From Enoplosus armatus (taxonomy: Eukaryota; Chordata; Actinopteri; Centrarchiformes; Enoplosidae): 64,000 bases of DNA. Shown in pieces: positions 13,650 through 62,776 of the stretch (position 1 is the first letter of the stretch; every line of letters starts with the position of its first letter). The translations under genes and the position numbers were made by a program. The notes beneath the pieces are model-generated. The model did not search any database. It saw only the letters and a list, made by a program, of their open reading frames with translations, and was not told where the DNA came from. The DNA lies in contig NC_092195.1 of NCBI RefSeq assembly GCF_043641665.1, positions 21,434,774 through 21,498,773 of the forward strand, read 5' to 3'.

Positions 13650-16600
13650 ATTAATATAAAACGTATGAGTTCTTTCTCCACCGCAGATTAAAAGCAGATT
13701 CTTTAAAGCAAACATCTTCCCTTTTTCTGGTTTCTGTTTGTCTCATATCTGCAGTTATTAAAGAACAAACTTTCTTGTTCGATTTGTGAAACAATGCACT
13801 CTTTATATCAAACCGCTCGCTTCCTCTCTCTCTGTCCTCGTACGCCGAGCTTCTTCAGAGACTCGCCGTTAAACACAGCTGTTGTCATGATAATACAGGC
13901 TTTGTTCAGAGCTCAATCACTCTGAGCTCCATTTTCACATTTTCTGTTGTTTGTATCTGTTGTATTGTCCGTCACTCTGGTTCTCTTTTCTCTCACTATC
14001 TCAGCTGTGTTTCCTGTCCTCCCCCAACATCTCTCTCTCTCTTTGCATCACTCTATCAGCCTCTCTCTTTATATTGTTTGGTGAAGGTCAGTCTTTGACA
14101 TTGGAGCATGTGCTCTCCACATAATGAAACCAGAGAGCTGAGTTCTGCTTGTCTGAGTCTTTTTTTCTGTGGACAGAATTATGTAAGAATTTAATTGAAG
14201 TGAAATCCATTCATAAATGGCTCTTTGAGAGAGTTGAGATGCTGCCTGGTGATAATTTATATTTTCCTTATTATCCATAAATCTCGTGCTCAGACTCAAA
14301 CCAACAGTGAATGTATCTACTAACAAGTAATGTGTGAGTATCGCAGCTGATATATCTTCTTATTAAATCACATCAGTGAGCCTCACTGTGTCACTGGGTC
14401 ACATGTTTCTTCATCACCATGAACACACACACTGTAGTTTATCTGGACTCCCACACACACACACACACACACACACCGTCCTGCTGCCACAAACACTCAC
14501 TAGAACTCCACATGTGGATTCATCCGCCGCTGAAAATAGTCCCCGACAAATGCACCATTTCTGCCTGTTAGTTTGATAAAAACTACAGCGAGCAGCTGTT
14601 GGAGGGAATGACTGAGCCTTTTGAAACATGAAACTATATATCTGTGAGGTGTTTTTAAAGATCGGCGTCTTCAGTGGTTCTGGGTCACTTTCAGTTTGAC
14701 CTCCAAGTAAATTGGTTTGGATAAACTGGAAGTAGAAAACTGTTTTAATTAGTTCTTGCGTAAATCTCCACATAGTAAACCCAACAGCTGCACGTGAATC
14801 CAGGTTCTGGTTCTGTGGTAGTGGTTAGAGGTTAATCCCAATTCATTACATCTACAGTCTCCATTTCTACTCTGCTAACACTGTCCTCACCTAGTGCTGT
14901 AATCTGGGAACAAGGCGACATCAAACAAAGTCAGATGGGTCAATAAACGCCAGCAGTCAGACAGAAATAGACCAACATGTAATAAAGCAGAAACATCCTT
15001 GAAGACTTTTGGCTTTTGTTCAGCAGGTTTGAGGGTTTGCAGCTAATCTCTCTTTGGTTATTAAATTTTATGCTCAAACGAGTGTTGGTGTAATATCGGC
15101 ACTGTAACATAAAATGAAATGAAAGAAATTTTCATTTTATTGATTCATCAATTTCATTTTCCCTCCTTCTCTTCTTTCCTCCTCTCACCTTCCTCATTTC
15201 GTCCTCTCCTCCTCCTCCTCTCTCACTCTCAATAAATCCATCCACACCTCCACACATCTCTCCCCTCTCCCTCTCTAATTGACACTAAATCCACCCCCCA
15301 CTCTCTCCATATCTCTTTCGTCCATCCTCCCCTCCACCTCCTCCTCTTCCTCCTCTATATCTGCTGACAGTGGAGTTTGTTGTTTTCCCCGCTGGCTCGC
15401 CTCGGGAGCTTTCACCCCGGCTGTCCAACTCTCCCGGGTGCAGAGGAGACCCAGGGGTCAATCAGTCACCTTCACACTGCAGCTGCCCTCCACTCGTCCA
15501 TTCGTCCATCTCCTCCTCCATCCCTCCGTCCTCATCCCGTTGTTGCAGTGTTTCTCCTTCAGTCTTTGTGTTCTTCTTCACTCTGTATCATCTGGAGGAA
15601 ATTTACAAAAAACTATTTCAAAAGGATTTTAAATTTGTAGTAACTATTTGCATGTCTTTACAAACAGTTGTTTTGTTCTAATTATGGTAAAAAAAAAGAA
15701 GAAGTTTATCTTGAAATCTGGTGGAGAAAATTTCCACAAATACCAAATATGTCAGACTGGATTTTGGGGAAATGTGTCTAAAATGTTTCTCAAGAAATGT
15801 AGAATATTTCTATATGATGGGGAAAAAGGTTTACGAACATGGCAACAACTCTTGTCTCAGTATCAAATGTAATCTCAGAATTTCAACTCTAATCTCAGTC
15901 CTAAACTTTCTGTAACATGCCCACTTCCTTCAAGATGTAGAAAATGTTTGTAAATCAAGTTTCTATGTTTTCATTGCCGCAACTTTACAGCTAGATGTAT
16001 TATATACATGGAATGGGTCATTTATACTGTTTTTGAAGAAGGTGAATTGTCATTTTTTTTAAAAGCATGCACATGTTTTCACTGTCTAGGAGAAAAGAAA
16101 ACAGCTAACTTTGGTTAAATTCTTCTGTAAAGAGGTGTAACATGCTGAATATGATTGATCTCTTTGCTGTTTTGGAGCAACAATCTAACTACGTCTTTGT
16201 TTTGTTCTGATTCAGTTGGAGGAAATCTTCAGTCATCCATAAACTGGATGTCAGAGATTCTGTTTTCAAAAGACTAAAGTGAGAACATCTCATTGAGATC
16301 AACAGCTATATAGAGTTGAATGTCGTCTGCATAGAAATGAAAGTTCATACTGTGGTTACGGATGATGAGCCATAGTGACGACCTATAAGACTGAGAAGTA
16401 ATGGACCCATTTGTTTGTTTCTTTGTTAGCAGAAGTATTGGGTGCCAACACAGGATATTTTATGTCTTCCTTAATGAGCATTTTAGCTATTTTCTTCTGA
16501 ACTTCTGCACTGATGCGTGTACAGTCTTGTGTCCCAGAGACAGTCTCAATGTGTGTTTTGCAGGTTCTGATCCAGATTTTAAAATTGAGACAAGAAAAAT

Positions 16601-18580
16601 GGCAGCAGTCATTTCTTCAGACACTTAAAATAACAAGTTACATTCAGCTGAATCATTTGTATCTGTCAGGAACAAAGGTGACAGTGTGATGTCCTCTTAG
16701 GGAGGAGGACGGATGGCTGAGACCACAGTTCACATCAGTCAACATTGTTTTCTGTTAACCATGACCACCATCTTTATCTAACCTAAACAGTTTTTATGCC
16801 CAAACCTTAACCGTAGAGTTGGCAGATGAGAAAGCGCTCAAATGAAACACTTGACTTCCTCCCTCTGTCTCTCCTCTGCGTCCTTCATTCATCTCTCCAT
16901 CCTTTCATCTTCATCCATCATCCCGTTTCCTCAGGAATACGTTCCTCCCTCACACGGCGCTTCTGCTTCTACTGAAATTACCTGACAATCTTTTATATCG
17001 ACACCGCCTCCCTCCCACATAATTTACGCATCCTGGAATCCATTTCTGTATTAACATGTGTGGTTCTTTGCCCTCTGAGGAGCCGGACGTGGTCATGGTA
17101 TACGGAGACGCTTCAGATAAGGCTGTTTAGTCCTCGTCCTGTTGTGTTTGACTTACGGATCTCTGAAGTCAGCTGTTTTTCTCCCGCTGAGCTGAAAAGA
17201 CATTTAAGATCTCGTTCTTTACTCTCGTCTACTTGTAGAAAAATATAAGTTCCTGATTACAGGACTTTATTTGAGACAGGCCTTTATTTCTAATTTTATT
17301 ATATTTGAATGTATTCTAGTAAGAAGCCTCACTGTTTTCCAATCTTCTCATATTGTAATTTGTTGATGCAAACTCAACACGTCACCCATCTTTACCTGTT
17401 TTCTTGGTAAATTCAGTAAAATGTCCATTTCAGCAGCAGCTAGGCTTTTATTGTGAAACACCTCCATGAAGCGACTTTGATAAACAGCAGCTTTTTGTGG
17501 GGATTCAGACAGAAAAACAGGCCTGTTGCAAAACAACGCAGCGGTCTGAGATGGTGGGGACATGTCCTTGTAATTACATGTCTATTACAGACCACATCCT
17601 GTAATTTCCCGATGGTTATGTTGATGAGTTAGATTACAGAGGAGCACAGTATTTCATTCCCTTCTGCCCCCGTTATATTAACCCCGTCGTGTTAATTTGA
17701 ATAAATAAAAACTTGGAAGAGATTTAAGAAAGAAGACCTAACAAAGCGCTGGTGGTGAAGCTTTCAGCTTAACGTTTCAGGAAATCTTGCCCTCTTCTTC
17801 ACTTGTTGTTTTTCTCGTCTCCTCTGTCGATACCTCCCACTCCTGTTTCTAAATTATCTGATGAATAATGTGTCGTGAAACTCTTTAGCTTGTCGATAAG
17901 TGTCTCAGCGCCGCTGCCACCAAGATGGATTCCTCTGCTTTTCTTCTGCCGCTGAGTGATGAGCTTTAGATAATGTTTTATTTTTTCCTCCAGAAAATAG
18001 ATAAATACAATCACACGACAGGAAGCTGAACTCCTCCTTGTTTTTCTTCCCATAAACCCCATCTGTTCTTTACTTGTTTTCTTCTTTTCAGTATTCCCTC
18101 TCCATCTTCAGCTCCTCAGCAGCTGCACAGACGTCTATAAACCTCAGCCAATGATGACTCCGATCAGGGGACATTTACATCTGTATGCAAATAGGGAAGT
18201 GTGAATGAACTGTGAACATATGGAGGCATGTTGAGGTAATTTAACGCAAATGTGAGTTTAAATGACTAATTACATACGTTCATTGTAGTCTGGCTCACAG
18301 TTCAGCATTTAATGAATCCTGAAGGTTGAGTAAATATGCTGCTGGGGGGGACACTGGTGGAGATATTTAGACACATCTTGTACATAATTACACGCAGCAG
18401 ACTGTGGACTGAGCAGATTACATTTCTAATTATCTAAATGTTTTGTGCATCCTGGAAATCTCACGATTTGAAACGCAGCTTTCTAGACAAACAAAAGTTC
18501 TCGAAAATGTCAAAAGTTGCCAACTACTGTAAAACTACTTGTCCTGAATATAATATGGTTAAAATTAGGAAAAGCTGAAC
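13650..18580. other. non-coding upstream DNA with small repeats
   Basis: No exon recognised. Holds an (AC)n run at 14452-14476 and pyrimidine-rich stretches at 15160-15560 that produce overlapping Ser/Pro-rich ORFs. A possible dispersed repeat fragment lies at about 16290-16400 (GTCGTCTGCATAGAAATGAA phrase). A patch at 18110-18330 containing ATGCAAAT (octamer) reads like a conserved element but cannot be tested here. Confidence 0.4.
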
Positions 18581-18589
18581 TCTGACACA

Positions 18590-19022
18590 AGTATGTATAG
18601 TATAGTATAGTATTGTATAGTATGTATAGTATAATATAGTATGTATAGTATAGTATATTATTATATAGTATAATATACTATGTATAGTTTAGTATAGTAT
18701 AATATTGTAAGTATATTATAGTATTGTATAGTATGGTATATTATTATATAGTATATTATCATTATGTATAGTATAGTATACATAGTATATTATTATATAG
18801 TATAATATAGTATAGTATATTATAGTATGAATAGTATATTATTATATAGTACAGTATAGTATAGTATGGTATTTTATTATATAGTATATTATTATATAGT
18901 ATTGTATAGTATAGTATATTATTATATAGTATTGTATAGTATGGTATATTATTATATAGTATATTATCATTATGTATAGTATAGTATACATAGTATATTA
19001 GTTTAGTAGTATGAATAGTATG
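18590..19022. repeat. AT-rich TATAGTATAG satellite-like block
   Basis: About 430 bp made almost entirely of TATAGTA / TATTATTATATAGTA units. A 72-bp segment at 18721-18792 recurs exactly at 18929-19000, a 208-bp offset, which shows internal segmental duplication. No coding. Confidence 0.9.
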
Positions 19023-19029
19023 AACACTT

Positions 19030-22000
19030 TTTCTGAGCCTGGATGCTGACCAAGAAACCGTTCCACACCTGAGAGGATGTGAATGAGGTGGCCTGCGGTT
19101 TCTGTCAGGTCGTGGTCTGATGGTCTGTGTGCAGTCAGAATGCAGATCAGATCCTCATGTGATGATGCAAATATTTTGTTTATATATTACTAATTTGCAA
19201 TGCAAAAGAAGTCATTTTTCCCAGTGAAGGAACTGCTGTGTTGTTGTAACCCCCGCCCGTGGTAGGAAGGTGTTGGGGTTGAATGGTGGCCCTGAGGTGT
19301 TGTCCTGGGTCCTGCATGTGTTCAGGTTTAGGCTTCTACTATAAGATTAGTGGAGGATTGTGGTTTTGCTTAAATGTTCATAAACACATATTATCTCATG
19401 CTTCAAGTCACTTTTGACTTTTTCTTTTCTGAATTTTAACCACTAAAACATTCCCAACACTAATGAAATGTGTTGTCAGTGAACATTTTGCAGACACTAT
19501 TAGTGTATTAATTATTAGTATTAATGAATTATAGTCGTCTGTAAATGTCAGACAGAGTTGCATGACTCTATCACGACTGGCATTGTTGCATTGTTAGTAA
19601 GAAAACAGGAGAGATCAATATATGATTAATATACAATACAATATCTTTTATTCCATCGATCGTGTTTACTTGTTTGCAGATTGTATGGGGGGGTTGAACT
19701 TGTGCACCCATCCATTCTTTGTCCCTTTCTGCTTTCTCTTTGATAAACCTCTGAAGGACTATGCTCATTCCATAAAACTTGAAACTTGACCCTGTAACCT
19801 GCTGAGAAAGTAGGTAACTGAAGAAGTCGTGACGCTGAGATATAAAACAGACTTTGTAGGATTCCATTGACAAGTAAAAACAAATGTTCCTTTGCTGTGA
19901 GAAATCCATCTTCTTCACTCTGTCACTCTTGTTTTGCACCGTGCTGTTTCCTGCCGCTGCCTGCACCGCAGGGCGCCAGGTTTTTTAATTCAATTTCTTC
20001 TAAAGCAGACCGGCGTTATGTGCAGGAATCGAACCTCCCTCCTGCTGCCGCCCTGCTGTGTTCGGAGGAGGAAATGTGTCGCGTGTCAGCGGCTAAATGA
20101 AGGGATTACCATGTCATTATAGTGGTTTGAGTCAGCAACACTCGCTGCTTCATGATGCAGCCACTGCAAAACAAAATCTCCTTATCCCCGAAGGGAGAGA
20201 AAGCTAATATCCTATATTTAGGTGAGCATTAAGGGCCATTACCCGACAGACAAAGTGCTTTATCCGGAGCGCTCCTCTTTTGTTGGGTTAGAGCCTTTTT
20301 TTCCTCTTTCATTGCATCTGAAAAGAGGAGGGGGAGATATCATTCTTCACATCAGAAAAGCTCACAGCCTGCTCCGATGTTTCCACTTTTCAGCTGAATG
20401 AGATGAGCTAACAGCAGGTCAGGCATGAGGCAGGAAAGTCAAATTTACGATATAACCTTTAAAGCACTGCTGTGATGGTGAAGCTGCAGACGGGGGGGGG
20501 AGGGAGAGTTTGGGTTTTTGGAGATTAGAAGGCGTGCTTTCTAACCTTTTGTGCTGAAAAATGTATTCATGTTGACCGAAGCGGCTTCAGTTCAGTTTAA
20601 AATGCTGGAGATCCTTTTGTCCTGCTGGGCTAAATCTCTAAAGCTGTTCTTCTTCAGGGATTTCTGTTGACTGGTAGCAGCGAGAGCCAAACACAGAGTG
20701 TGTGATGTTTGTGTGCTGGTGGATGTCCCAGGTCTTTATTATTCAACCATTTTACCACCTTTTTTCTAAATAAGCTGCAGTGGTGCAGTGGCACTGCTGC
20801 TTCCATCTCATCGCCCTTGACTGCCTTCGCTCCGCAATCTGTGCTTTTAATCTGAAAGTAAACCAAAACAGGGAACAGCTGAGTGGCATTGATCACAGCT
20901 TTACGCTAAACTGTCAGACACTTGGTTCTTTTTCACAAAGTGTGATAATGTGCCATCAACCTGATGCATTTTAGCAACGAGGAAGAGATCCATCATTTTG
21001 TCTTTCAACTTCCTGTCCACACAGGAAGTGTGACTGTGTCGCGTTGTGTAGTTTGACACCTGCTGCTCGTGATCGCCTTCACCTGCAGTTTAATATCTGA
21101 TCACTTTTATAATCTAACGTACAGCTGAAGACATGAGATTCTACAGTAGACATCCATGATTATTATTATTATTGTTATTATTATTATTATTATTACACAC
21201 AGGACATTATTCTGGAGCAAAACAAACAAACCTCCATTTACTTCCACTGTATTAACGTGTTTCCAGAAGTCTTCGAGATCTCAAATCTCCTAAGAATAAA
21301 ATTGAAACTAGCTGAACAGGTTGGTGTAATTTGGATAAACGCTGCCTTCAGCTGTGTTTGTAAAATCTTTCCGCACCGCGACATTCCCTGTCTGGAAAAC
21401 CTTGGAGTCCGTGATGTTAAAGCATCTGTTCCTCAGTGCTGCTCTGCTTTGTTGTTGTCTCATTTATGCACCATCGAACAGCACTCAGACTTCTTCTCTT
21501 CACTCTCTTCATCATCCACAAACATCGTCTCATATGTCCTCGGGATTATTTGTTTGGTCTGCGGTTGCCGCCGCTCCGACCCTCGCCGTCTTCACTTGTA
21601 AAGCTGATGAACCGGGACTTTAAAGCCTCCTGCTCTACTGCACTCGCTGTAAGTCGCTGCGAATGAGTGTCAGCTAAATGCCTCCAATGTAAAAGGAGAT
21701 GGGATTGAAAGCAGTTAATAGAGTTGAGGCTGTGATTAGCCTCACAGCTGCTGCAGTGAACTGCGGTGGCGGTTGGTATCAGCGAGGTCCCGCCGGCTCT
21801 GTTTGCTAGCTGACATGATAGCACTTCCTGCAGGAAAGACCCTAATTAATTATCATTTGTTTATTTCTGCCTGCAGCCATTTCTCGTTTCCTGTCTCAGC
21901 TCACCATCACGTCTCTTTCTGCCCAGTTTTCTGTCACTCTGGTTGTTGCTTCATATTCTCTCCTTTTTTCTTTGGTCACTTGCTGTTTCCTGCATTTTTC

Positions 22001-22350
22001 TGTCTCTCTTTCCGTCTCTGTTTCAATCTTTCTCCCTCAGTTTGGCCTTCTCGCTTGATGTTTTGTTTTCCTCCTGGTTTTCTCAGTTGAATTCAGGCAC
22101 TTTGTGGGCAAGCAGCAGGTTGTTTTGCAGGTTCAGGCTGCTCAGGATTTCAGGTGCAGATTAGTTGGTGTGCAAACTTGGTGGGTTAAGAACAAACTTG
22201 AGAGTTGAGGGTTGAAAAATGAATAAAAAATAGTAATGGAACAGACTTTTTATCTTCTTAAGTCTTCTCAGTCTACATTTAGCTCTGGAGCTACGTTCCA
22301 CATTAGCCATATGCCACGAGGTTGTGCATGACATAAATTACACCATCTGT
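19030..22350. other. non-coding upstream DNA
   Basis: No exon recognised. The longest minus-strand ORF (19571-19966) has no recognisable domain. An (ATT)n run lies at 21159-21195. The stretch at 20160-20370, and the ATTTAAAT-rich patch at 22670-22760 just beyond, look enhancer-like but are untested. Confidence 0.4.
21630..21700 (+). mobile_element. fish retroposon 3'-tail fragment
   Basis: The phrase CTGTAAGTCGCTGCGAATGA followed by GTCAGCTAAATGCCTCCAATGT is a diverged copy of the widespread teleost tail 'GTAAGTCGCTTTGGATAAAAGCGTCTGCTAAATG'. A short inverse match (GTCATTTAGCCAACTCTTAC) lies at 36849-36868. Confidence 0.6.
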
Positions 22351-22359
22351 CCGTCTGCC

Positions 22360-22407
22360 CATGTCCACGAGGGTCCACGCGGGTCCACAAGAGTCCACGA
22401 GGGTCCA
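22360..22407 (+). repeat. 11-bp tandem repeat (GTCCACGAGGG)
   Basis: Four to five consecutive units of GTCCACGAGGG with variants GTCCACGCGGG and GTCCACAAGAG. A small minisatellite of no evident function. Confidence 0.75.
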
Positions 22408-22945
22408 TCTAATATTCTGAGTCCATCCTGTGACTCTTTGGTCCGTCTAACAAAATGATTTCTGCCTCTCTGAGACATTTTTGCACGATCAGGACTTTCT
22501 GTTCACCGACAATCAGATTGCACGTTCAAACATCACATGACATATATATTATAACTATCAATCATTTAGCTTAGATGATCATGAGAATCATCAGTATCGC
22601 TCTCTCTCCCCCTCCTCCTCTTTTATCTTTCACTCTTCTTCTCTCGGCCGTCGAGCTCGTCCCGATCCACTCCAGCCAATTTAAATTCCATTTGGGAATC
22701 TCATTTAAATTCATGTGGGACGCCTCATTGGCAGGGCGGCGATAAACATTTAGCGAGGGGCGGGCTGAACACATCAAGACCGTGTTGTTTGGGGGGAGGG
22801 GGGGGGGTTAGAAGAACATAACTCAACTGTCCACGCAGAGATGAAAAGATGAACAAGTTGCATGCTGGGACTGAACAGTGGTAGATGTTTGTCGGGGCTC
22901 TGCGCTCGCTGTGTTGTTGTTCTGAGAACTTGAAAGCAAACATGC

Positions 22946-22947
<2 letters not shown>

Positions 22948-22977
<30 letters not shown>

Positions 22978-22978
22978 T

Positions 22979-23021
<43 letters not shown>

Positions 23022-23064
23022 ATCACACACACACACACACGCACACACACACACACATACACAT

Positions 23065-23097
<33 letters not shown>

Positions 23098-23112
23098 ATC
23101 ACACACACACAC

Positions 23113-23155
<43 letters not shown>

Positions 23156-23230
23156 CATACACATCACACACACACACACACATCACACACACACACACAC
23201 ACACACACATCACACACACACACACACACA

Positions 23231-23268
<38 letters not shown>

Positions 23269-23290
23269 CACACACACACACACACACACA
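22948..23290 (+). repeat. compound (CA)n microsatellite, about 340 bp
   Basis: Nearly pure CA dinucleotides interrupted by ATACACATCACAC and ACGCACAC motifs that recur in phase, which indicates higher-order duplication. It creates the His/Thr and Val/Cys repeat ORFs on both strands. Not coding. Confidence 0.95.
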
Positions 23291-23808
23291 GCTGCTAATG
23301 AAAAAATCTCGCTTCAGTCTCTAATCTACTTTGAAGATTTGGACTGGTTTCGTCACGCTCCCTCGCTCAGCCATTTTAAATCTCTCTCCCTCTGCAACAT
23401 GTGATAGTCTCTTGATCTCTCTCACACTTTTGTTCTCTAATATTTCCTCTCTTTCTCCCTCCGTCTGGTTCTCCTTCTCTTGCCATTGCTTTTTTCCCAT
23501 CGTCACACTTTGCCTTCTCCTTTTTCCTTTCCTTTCCTCCAGCTTATGTTGTCTCTCCCTGTCTGTTTCCTTTGCTTTCTCTCAGACTACATCCACACTA
23601 TCCAGCTCATTAACACAGTTTACATGTAAAACACAACCTGTGCCCTCACAACCCCGAACGACAGAAAAGTTTAACATTTGACCAAAGAAATAAACATGAT
23701 TACAAAACTGATCAGTTTCAGTGGACACATTTCAGTTGTCTCCAAAAAAGTACTGAGATTCCACATGCAGTCTTTGGACAACTTCATTTGACATCATCTT
23801 CCTTCGTG

Positions 23809-24251
23809 GTAATGAACCCTCCTGACCTCCAGGTGGCAGTACAGGCAGAAGAATAAAGATTTTGGTATCTTTTTCCACATTCATTGATCAACTGTCTGAC
23901 ATTGTTTGAAAACCTGTGATTTCTCTTCAGTGTGAGTCGTATCGTGACAGTGTGGATCATGGGAGTCTGACGTCCATCTGATGTACTTAACAAGCAGCAT
24001 TTTCACCTGAACTCCTCTCAGCTGATACGGGTTCTGCTTCGGCTGATGAATAACATGACAGCACGCTGTGGAGCTCATGCCGTGTGTTGTGTGTTTATGG
24101 AGCGGCTGAAAAAACACGTGTGGCAGCGTTTAACTTCAGTAACTAAAAAGCAGACTCAGTATGAGATGTGTGGGAGATTGTGAAATTGTATTGTGTGTTA
24201 TAGATGTAGTAGTAATGAATCCTCCTGTCCTGCAGGGGGCGGTACAGGCAG
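23809..24251 (+). repeat. duplicated 40-bp element with CTCF-like cores
   Basis: Copies at 23809-23848 and 24212-24251 match at 35 of 40 positions, beginning GTAATGAA and ending GTACAGGCAG. Each holds a CTCF-like core: CCTCCAGGTGGCAGT at 23826-23840 and CCTGCAGGGGGCGGT at 24229-24243. The second copy includes the putative acceptor of the start-codon exon. It may be a dispersed repeat or a duplicated regulatory site. Confidence 0.6.
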
Positions 24252-24285
24252 CCAGCAGACCATTCTCCATGAGGAGCAGTGGAAG

Positions 24286-59692
<35,407 letters not shown>

Positions 59693-60046
59693 TAACTGCT
59701 TTTACCCGTCAGTCTTCAGCCTGGAGAAAATAACCCAACTGATGTATTTTATGTTCTCTGGACACAGTGTTGAGTCTGGAAGGTGTCAGTGTTTACTCGG
59801 CAGAACAATGGAGCTGTGTGCCACTCAGGGACAAGACGTATCAGGCTGCCATGCAGTGGCCTCGTTAGATTAGAAGGGGATATACCCACAGGGCAGTCAA
59901 AGTGACAGCAAACATCTTATTTATAATAATATAATCACATAACTTGAATCGAATAAGAAGCTCTAGAAACACAAGAAAGAATTTCCAAATATTCATATTA
60001 TTAATATTCCACATATTCCGTATAGTAAGGCTATAAATAAGTGCTG

Positions 60047-60094
<48 letters not shown>

Positions 60095-61721
60095 GACTAC
60101 TGTTGTAAAGTTCAAAGTTGTGAGAGGAGGAGAAAAGACATTAACGCCTGATGAGGTCTATCTGACCCAAATGTTGCTTTTCTTTTCATTGTGTTCTTCT
60201 TATAAATGACAACAAAAGGTTTAGTTTTTATTTCCAATTCTCATCACCATTCTGAGCTGCTGTGAATTAATTATTATTATTATTATTATTATTATTATGT
60301 GTTAGAAACTCTATTCTAAGCCCAGAGTGACACATGGAAACACAAAAGGATTTTACTGACTTACTGAAGTATCTGTTTCTCTGCGTTCCTTGACTTTAGT
60401 ACTTTTGTCCCTGTCAGGATCCTGTAGGAATGATGACATTTTTCCAGGGATCTGATTGGTCAGGTTTTGCTCTGATCCTCTGAAGTTAACCTTTAGGCAT
60501 GCCATGGTGACCTACCCCGGTTACCATGGCGATGTAGCCCGGTTAAAAGCGAGCCAGCCTCGTGATACTGGGGAACCTGAGTTAAGCCCAGAGACGGATA
60601 ACGCACTAATCAAACCCCCCTGGCCCTGAAAACAGAAGTTCCCTGGGGCGCCTGCTGATCTACAGCAAATAAATATTACATCAGAAGCTGTAAACCAGGC
60701 GGTGCTTGTTCTGAAAAGCCCAGCAGGCTGTTTGTTTTCTACAGAAGAAGAGTTTTAAGATGCTGATAAAAGCTCCATTTATTTCTTACATCCGCCTGCA
60801 GAGTCGACACAAACTTTTACAAATTGAACACCAGAGCGTTTGCACCTGTTGACATTTCCCGTCTCTCTCTCTCCATCTGGCCGATGATTTGATGAATTCG
60901 GAGAGAAAACGCTGCAGTGACAACAGCAGCCGCCTCCTCAGCAGGAGCTCTGCTGCTGGAGGCAGCAACAGTCCCCCGACTGCTCAGGTCACACAGTCAA
61001 ACTGTGAGTTCAGGACCAAGCAACAGCAAATATTCCTGCGACCAGAGAGATCACGCAGAGGGAGAAGTGCTGCGAGAGCAGATAAAAGCAGAGCGGAGGA
61101 CACAGATAGAGGGCATGTTCCTTCTTCTCCTTTTTTTTTTGGAGAGGAGAGTGGATAGGATTCAGTTGTGGGGGGGAAGGGGGGGTGACAGGAGCTGCTG
61201 CTTGAAAAATATGAGTTTTTTAGCCTCTGAGGGAGGATGGGTGACTCTGCCTTCCTGACTGGAATTTGAAACACGGACTTCATGCTTCTGCACTTCCTGT
61301 GAGTCTGACAGAGGCCTGCTCAGGTTGGAAATGTGGATGAAACCGCACCACTTCTTTATTTGCATAGCAGACGGAGCGAGGACGCCGTGTTTCCTGTGAA
61401 TGCAGAGGACTCAGAAATGGTCATCAAATCTTTCTGCCTCCAGACGAAGAAGTGTGCAAATATATTACTGCGGGACACTTTTTCGTTTTCAGTTTCAGTG
61501 AACGCAACTTGGACACATGAATATGGTGTGAAAAGCCCTTGTGTATAAGAACACATGAAGGTGATGGACAAACAACAGGAATGAATACCTGAGAGTGTGA
61601 TGCAATCCAACACAATAACTCTGCAAGAAGTCTCTTCATCCCTGGAGCCGCTACGACATCCACCTTTATAGATGTTTTCTTTATGAACTCAAATCAGGTG
61701 GACGCAGGTCATCCAGAGAGG

Positions 61722-61734
61722 AGGTCAGAGGTCA
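61722..61734 (+). promoter_or_regulatory. second perfect DR1 nuclear-receptor-like site
   Basis: AGGTCAGAGGTCA, with another AGGTCA at 61706-61711 (GCAGGTCATCC). Same sequence as 51495-51507 but with no overlapping splice site. By-eye match only. Confidence 0.35.
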
Positions 61735-62497
61735 TCCAGATGGTCACTGAGATATCTGAAACAAGCTAAGGATTCTCTTTGGGTTTGATCCGATTTCAGG
61801 ACATTTCTTTGGAGTCTTTCTCTGCCGTCCTCCCACGTGATGAATGCAGCTGAAGTCTTTGGGATGAGTGACGTCCTGTCCACTTCTAATAGTCCGTTGT
61901 TTGGGACTGAAGCGCTTGCAGCTCGAATCGCTTTAGTGTCCTTAAACACGGCAGCTTAGCCAACAGCAGCAGATAGTTTGAGCAGTTTGAATGTGAATCT
62001 GCTAATAATAATAAATGTTAATAAAACATTTACTTATTTGTCGTTAAAACACGATGACGCGTCTCCTCCGAAGGCGGGCTGATGATGTGCTGCCGTGTCG
62101 CTGCCTGCAGATACTGTACATCTGCAGCTCATCAGTATTCACCTCCACCATCTGTCCTCCATGTTTGATCCGGTCCACTGTCGATGATCAGTCAGCTGTT
62201 TAATGTCCTCACGCAGCAGCGTCCCAGCTTCCTTCTCTTAGGTGTTTGTTTAAGGATTAAGTTGAGCGAGAGCACGTTTATACTCACAGCAACGGCCTGA
62301 TGATTCACACGTCACGCTGCAGCTGACGAGCAGTCGGAGATCTGTCGCCTCCGTCAGGACCACAACCTCCTGGTCCAGGCTGAACTGAGGCGCCATAACT
62401 TCACTCCTGTAAACATCCGGCTGCTGTTATCAAGTTCAGCACTGGAGACCATTATTCACAGTAGATAGACTGACTAACAGGCCATGGTGAAGGTGGT

Positions 62498-62498
<1 letters not shown>

Positions 62499-62532
<34 letters not shown>

Positions 62533-62556
62533 CACACACACACAGACACACACACA

Positions 62557-62599
<43 letters not shown>

Positions 62600-62619
62600 A
62601 CACACACACACACACACAG

Positions 62620-62684
<65 letters not shown>

Positions 62685-62742
62685 GTCACACACACAGACA
62701 CACACACACACACACACAGTCACACAGTCACACACACACAGT

Positions 62743-62776
<34 letters not shown>

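Noticed and set aside
19571..19966. 131-codon minus-strand ORF upstream of grik5
   Set aside because: No recognisable domain or exon signals; overlapping frames and composition look random. Could be a repeat remnant.
22725..23298. Cys/Val and His/Thr repeat ORFs
   Set aside because: Both strands of a (CA)n microsatellite; not proteins.
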